Source: Tenacibaculum sp. MAR_2009_124
GTDB taxonomy: Bacteria; Bacteroidota; Bacteroidia; Flavobacteriales; Flavobacteriaceae
NCBI RefSeq assembly: GCF_900105455.1
Contig: NZ_FNSF01000001.1
Location: 5,001 to 69,000, forward strand
Direction: 5' to 3'
Length of the DNA stretch: 64,000 nt
Numbering within the stretch: position 1 is the first letter of the stretch
DNA letters: not shown here
Text below: more model-generated notes on this DNA
Databases searched by the model: none
Seen by the model: the letters and a program-made list of their open reading frames with translations, nothing else
Told to the model about the DNA's origin: nothing

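Noticed and set aside
26264..64000. The ~3.2-kb periodicity as a tandem DNA repeat or mobile-element array
   Set aside because: Each period is a complete C-A-T module with intact motifs in frame, so the periodicity is protein architecture, though copied by duplication.

Overview
The window reads as a chromosomal segment of a Bacteroidota bacterium, most likely a member of the Flavobacteriia. The evidence is a strongly AT-rich sequence, a secreted metalloprotease with a Por (type IX) secretion C-terminal sorting domain, an MtaB-type methylthiotransferase, A-rich rather than GGAGG-type ribosome binding sites, and a promoter of the Bacteroidota form TTG-N19-TAnnTTTG in front of the tRNA genes. 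The genus cannot be fixed from the sequence alone.

Layout. Positions 28-7229 hold a co-directional glycogen/alpha-glucan block: glycogen synthase (glgA), ADP-glucose pyrophosphorylase (glgC), branching enzyme (glgB) and a GH31 alpha-glucosidase, closed by a good terminator. Positions 7382-9736 (minus strand) encode a secreted M12B-like metalloprotease. Two tandem tRNA-Gly(TCC) genes follow. Positions 10298-19195 are mixed housekeeping and accessory genes: a short-chain dehydrogenase, three GNAT acetyltransferases, a small membrane protein, a lytic transglycosylase, an alpha/beta hydrolase coupled to a lipoprotein with a DUF6438-like motif, mtaB, a hotdog-fold protein and an oligopeptide-binding lipoprotein.

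From 20051 to the right edge every gene lies on the plus strand and belongs to one biosynthetic gene cluster: a diaminobutyrate:2-oxoglutarate aminotransferase, a dedicated aspartokinase, a type II thioesterase, a SyrD/PvdE-type ABC exporter (TTG start), and a giant non-ribosomal peptide synthetase (NRPS). The NRPS frame stays open from 26264 to 64000, at least 12,579 codons without a stop. It carries 11 complete modules and most of a twelfth. Module 1 begins with an N-terminal condensation domain of the lipo-initiation kind. Each of the next 11 condensation domains has the features of dual condensation/epimerisation domains (HHxxxDH active site plus a GDPY-type N-terminal motif), and there are no separate epimerisation domains. 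Adenylation-domain codes read by eye give Tyr/Phe - Ser - Ala - Val - Ala - Ser - Ala - Val - Val - Ser - Thr - Orn/Dab, continuing beyond the window.

How the genes fit together (inference). Aspartokinase and the aminotransferase would supply 2,4-diaminobutyrate (via aspartate semialdehyde made by a housekeeping enzyme). The NRPS would assemble an N-acylated, D-residue-rich peptide with a long Ala/Val/Ser stretch followed by Thr and a cationic residue. The type II thioesterase would clear misprimed carriers and the ABC protein would export the product. The architecture resembles the syringopeptin/tolaasin class of pore-forming lipodepsipeptides of Pseudomonas, but in a Bacteroidota host and on a single enormous polypeptide. 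The NRPS gene also bears clear marks of recent internal duplication or gene conversion: blocks of about 0.7-1.2 kb are identical or nearly so between modules 3/7, 4/8 and 8/9. A small, Cys-rich, possibly decayed reading frame sits between the aminotransferase and aspartokinase genes.
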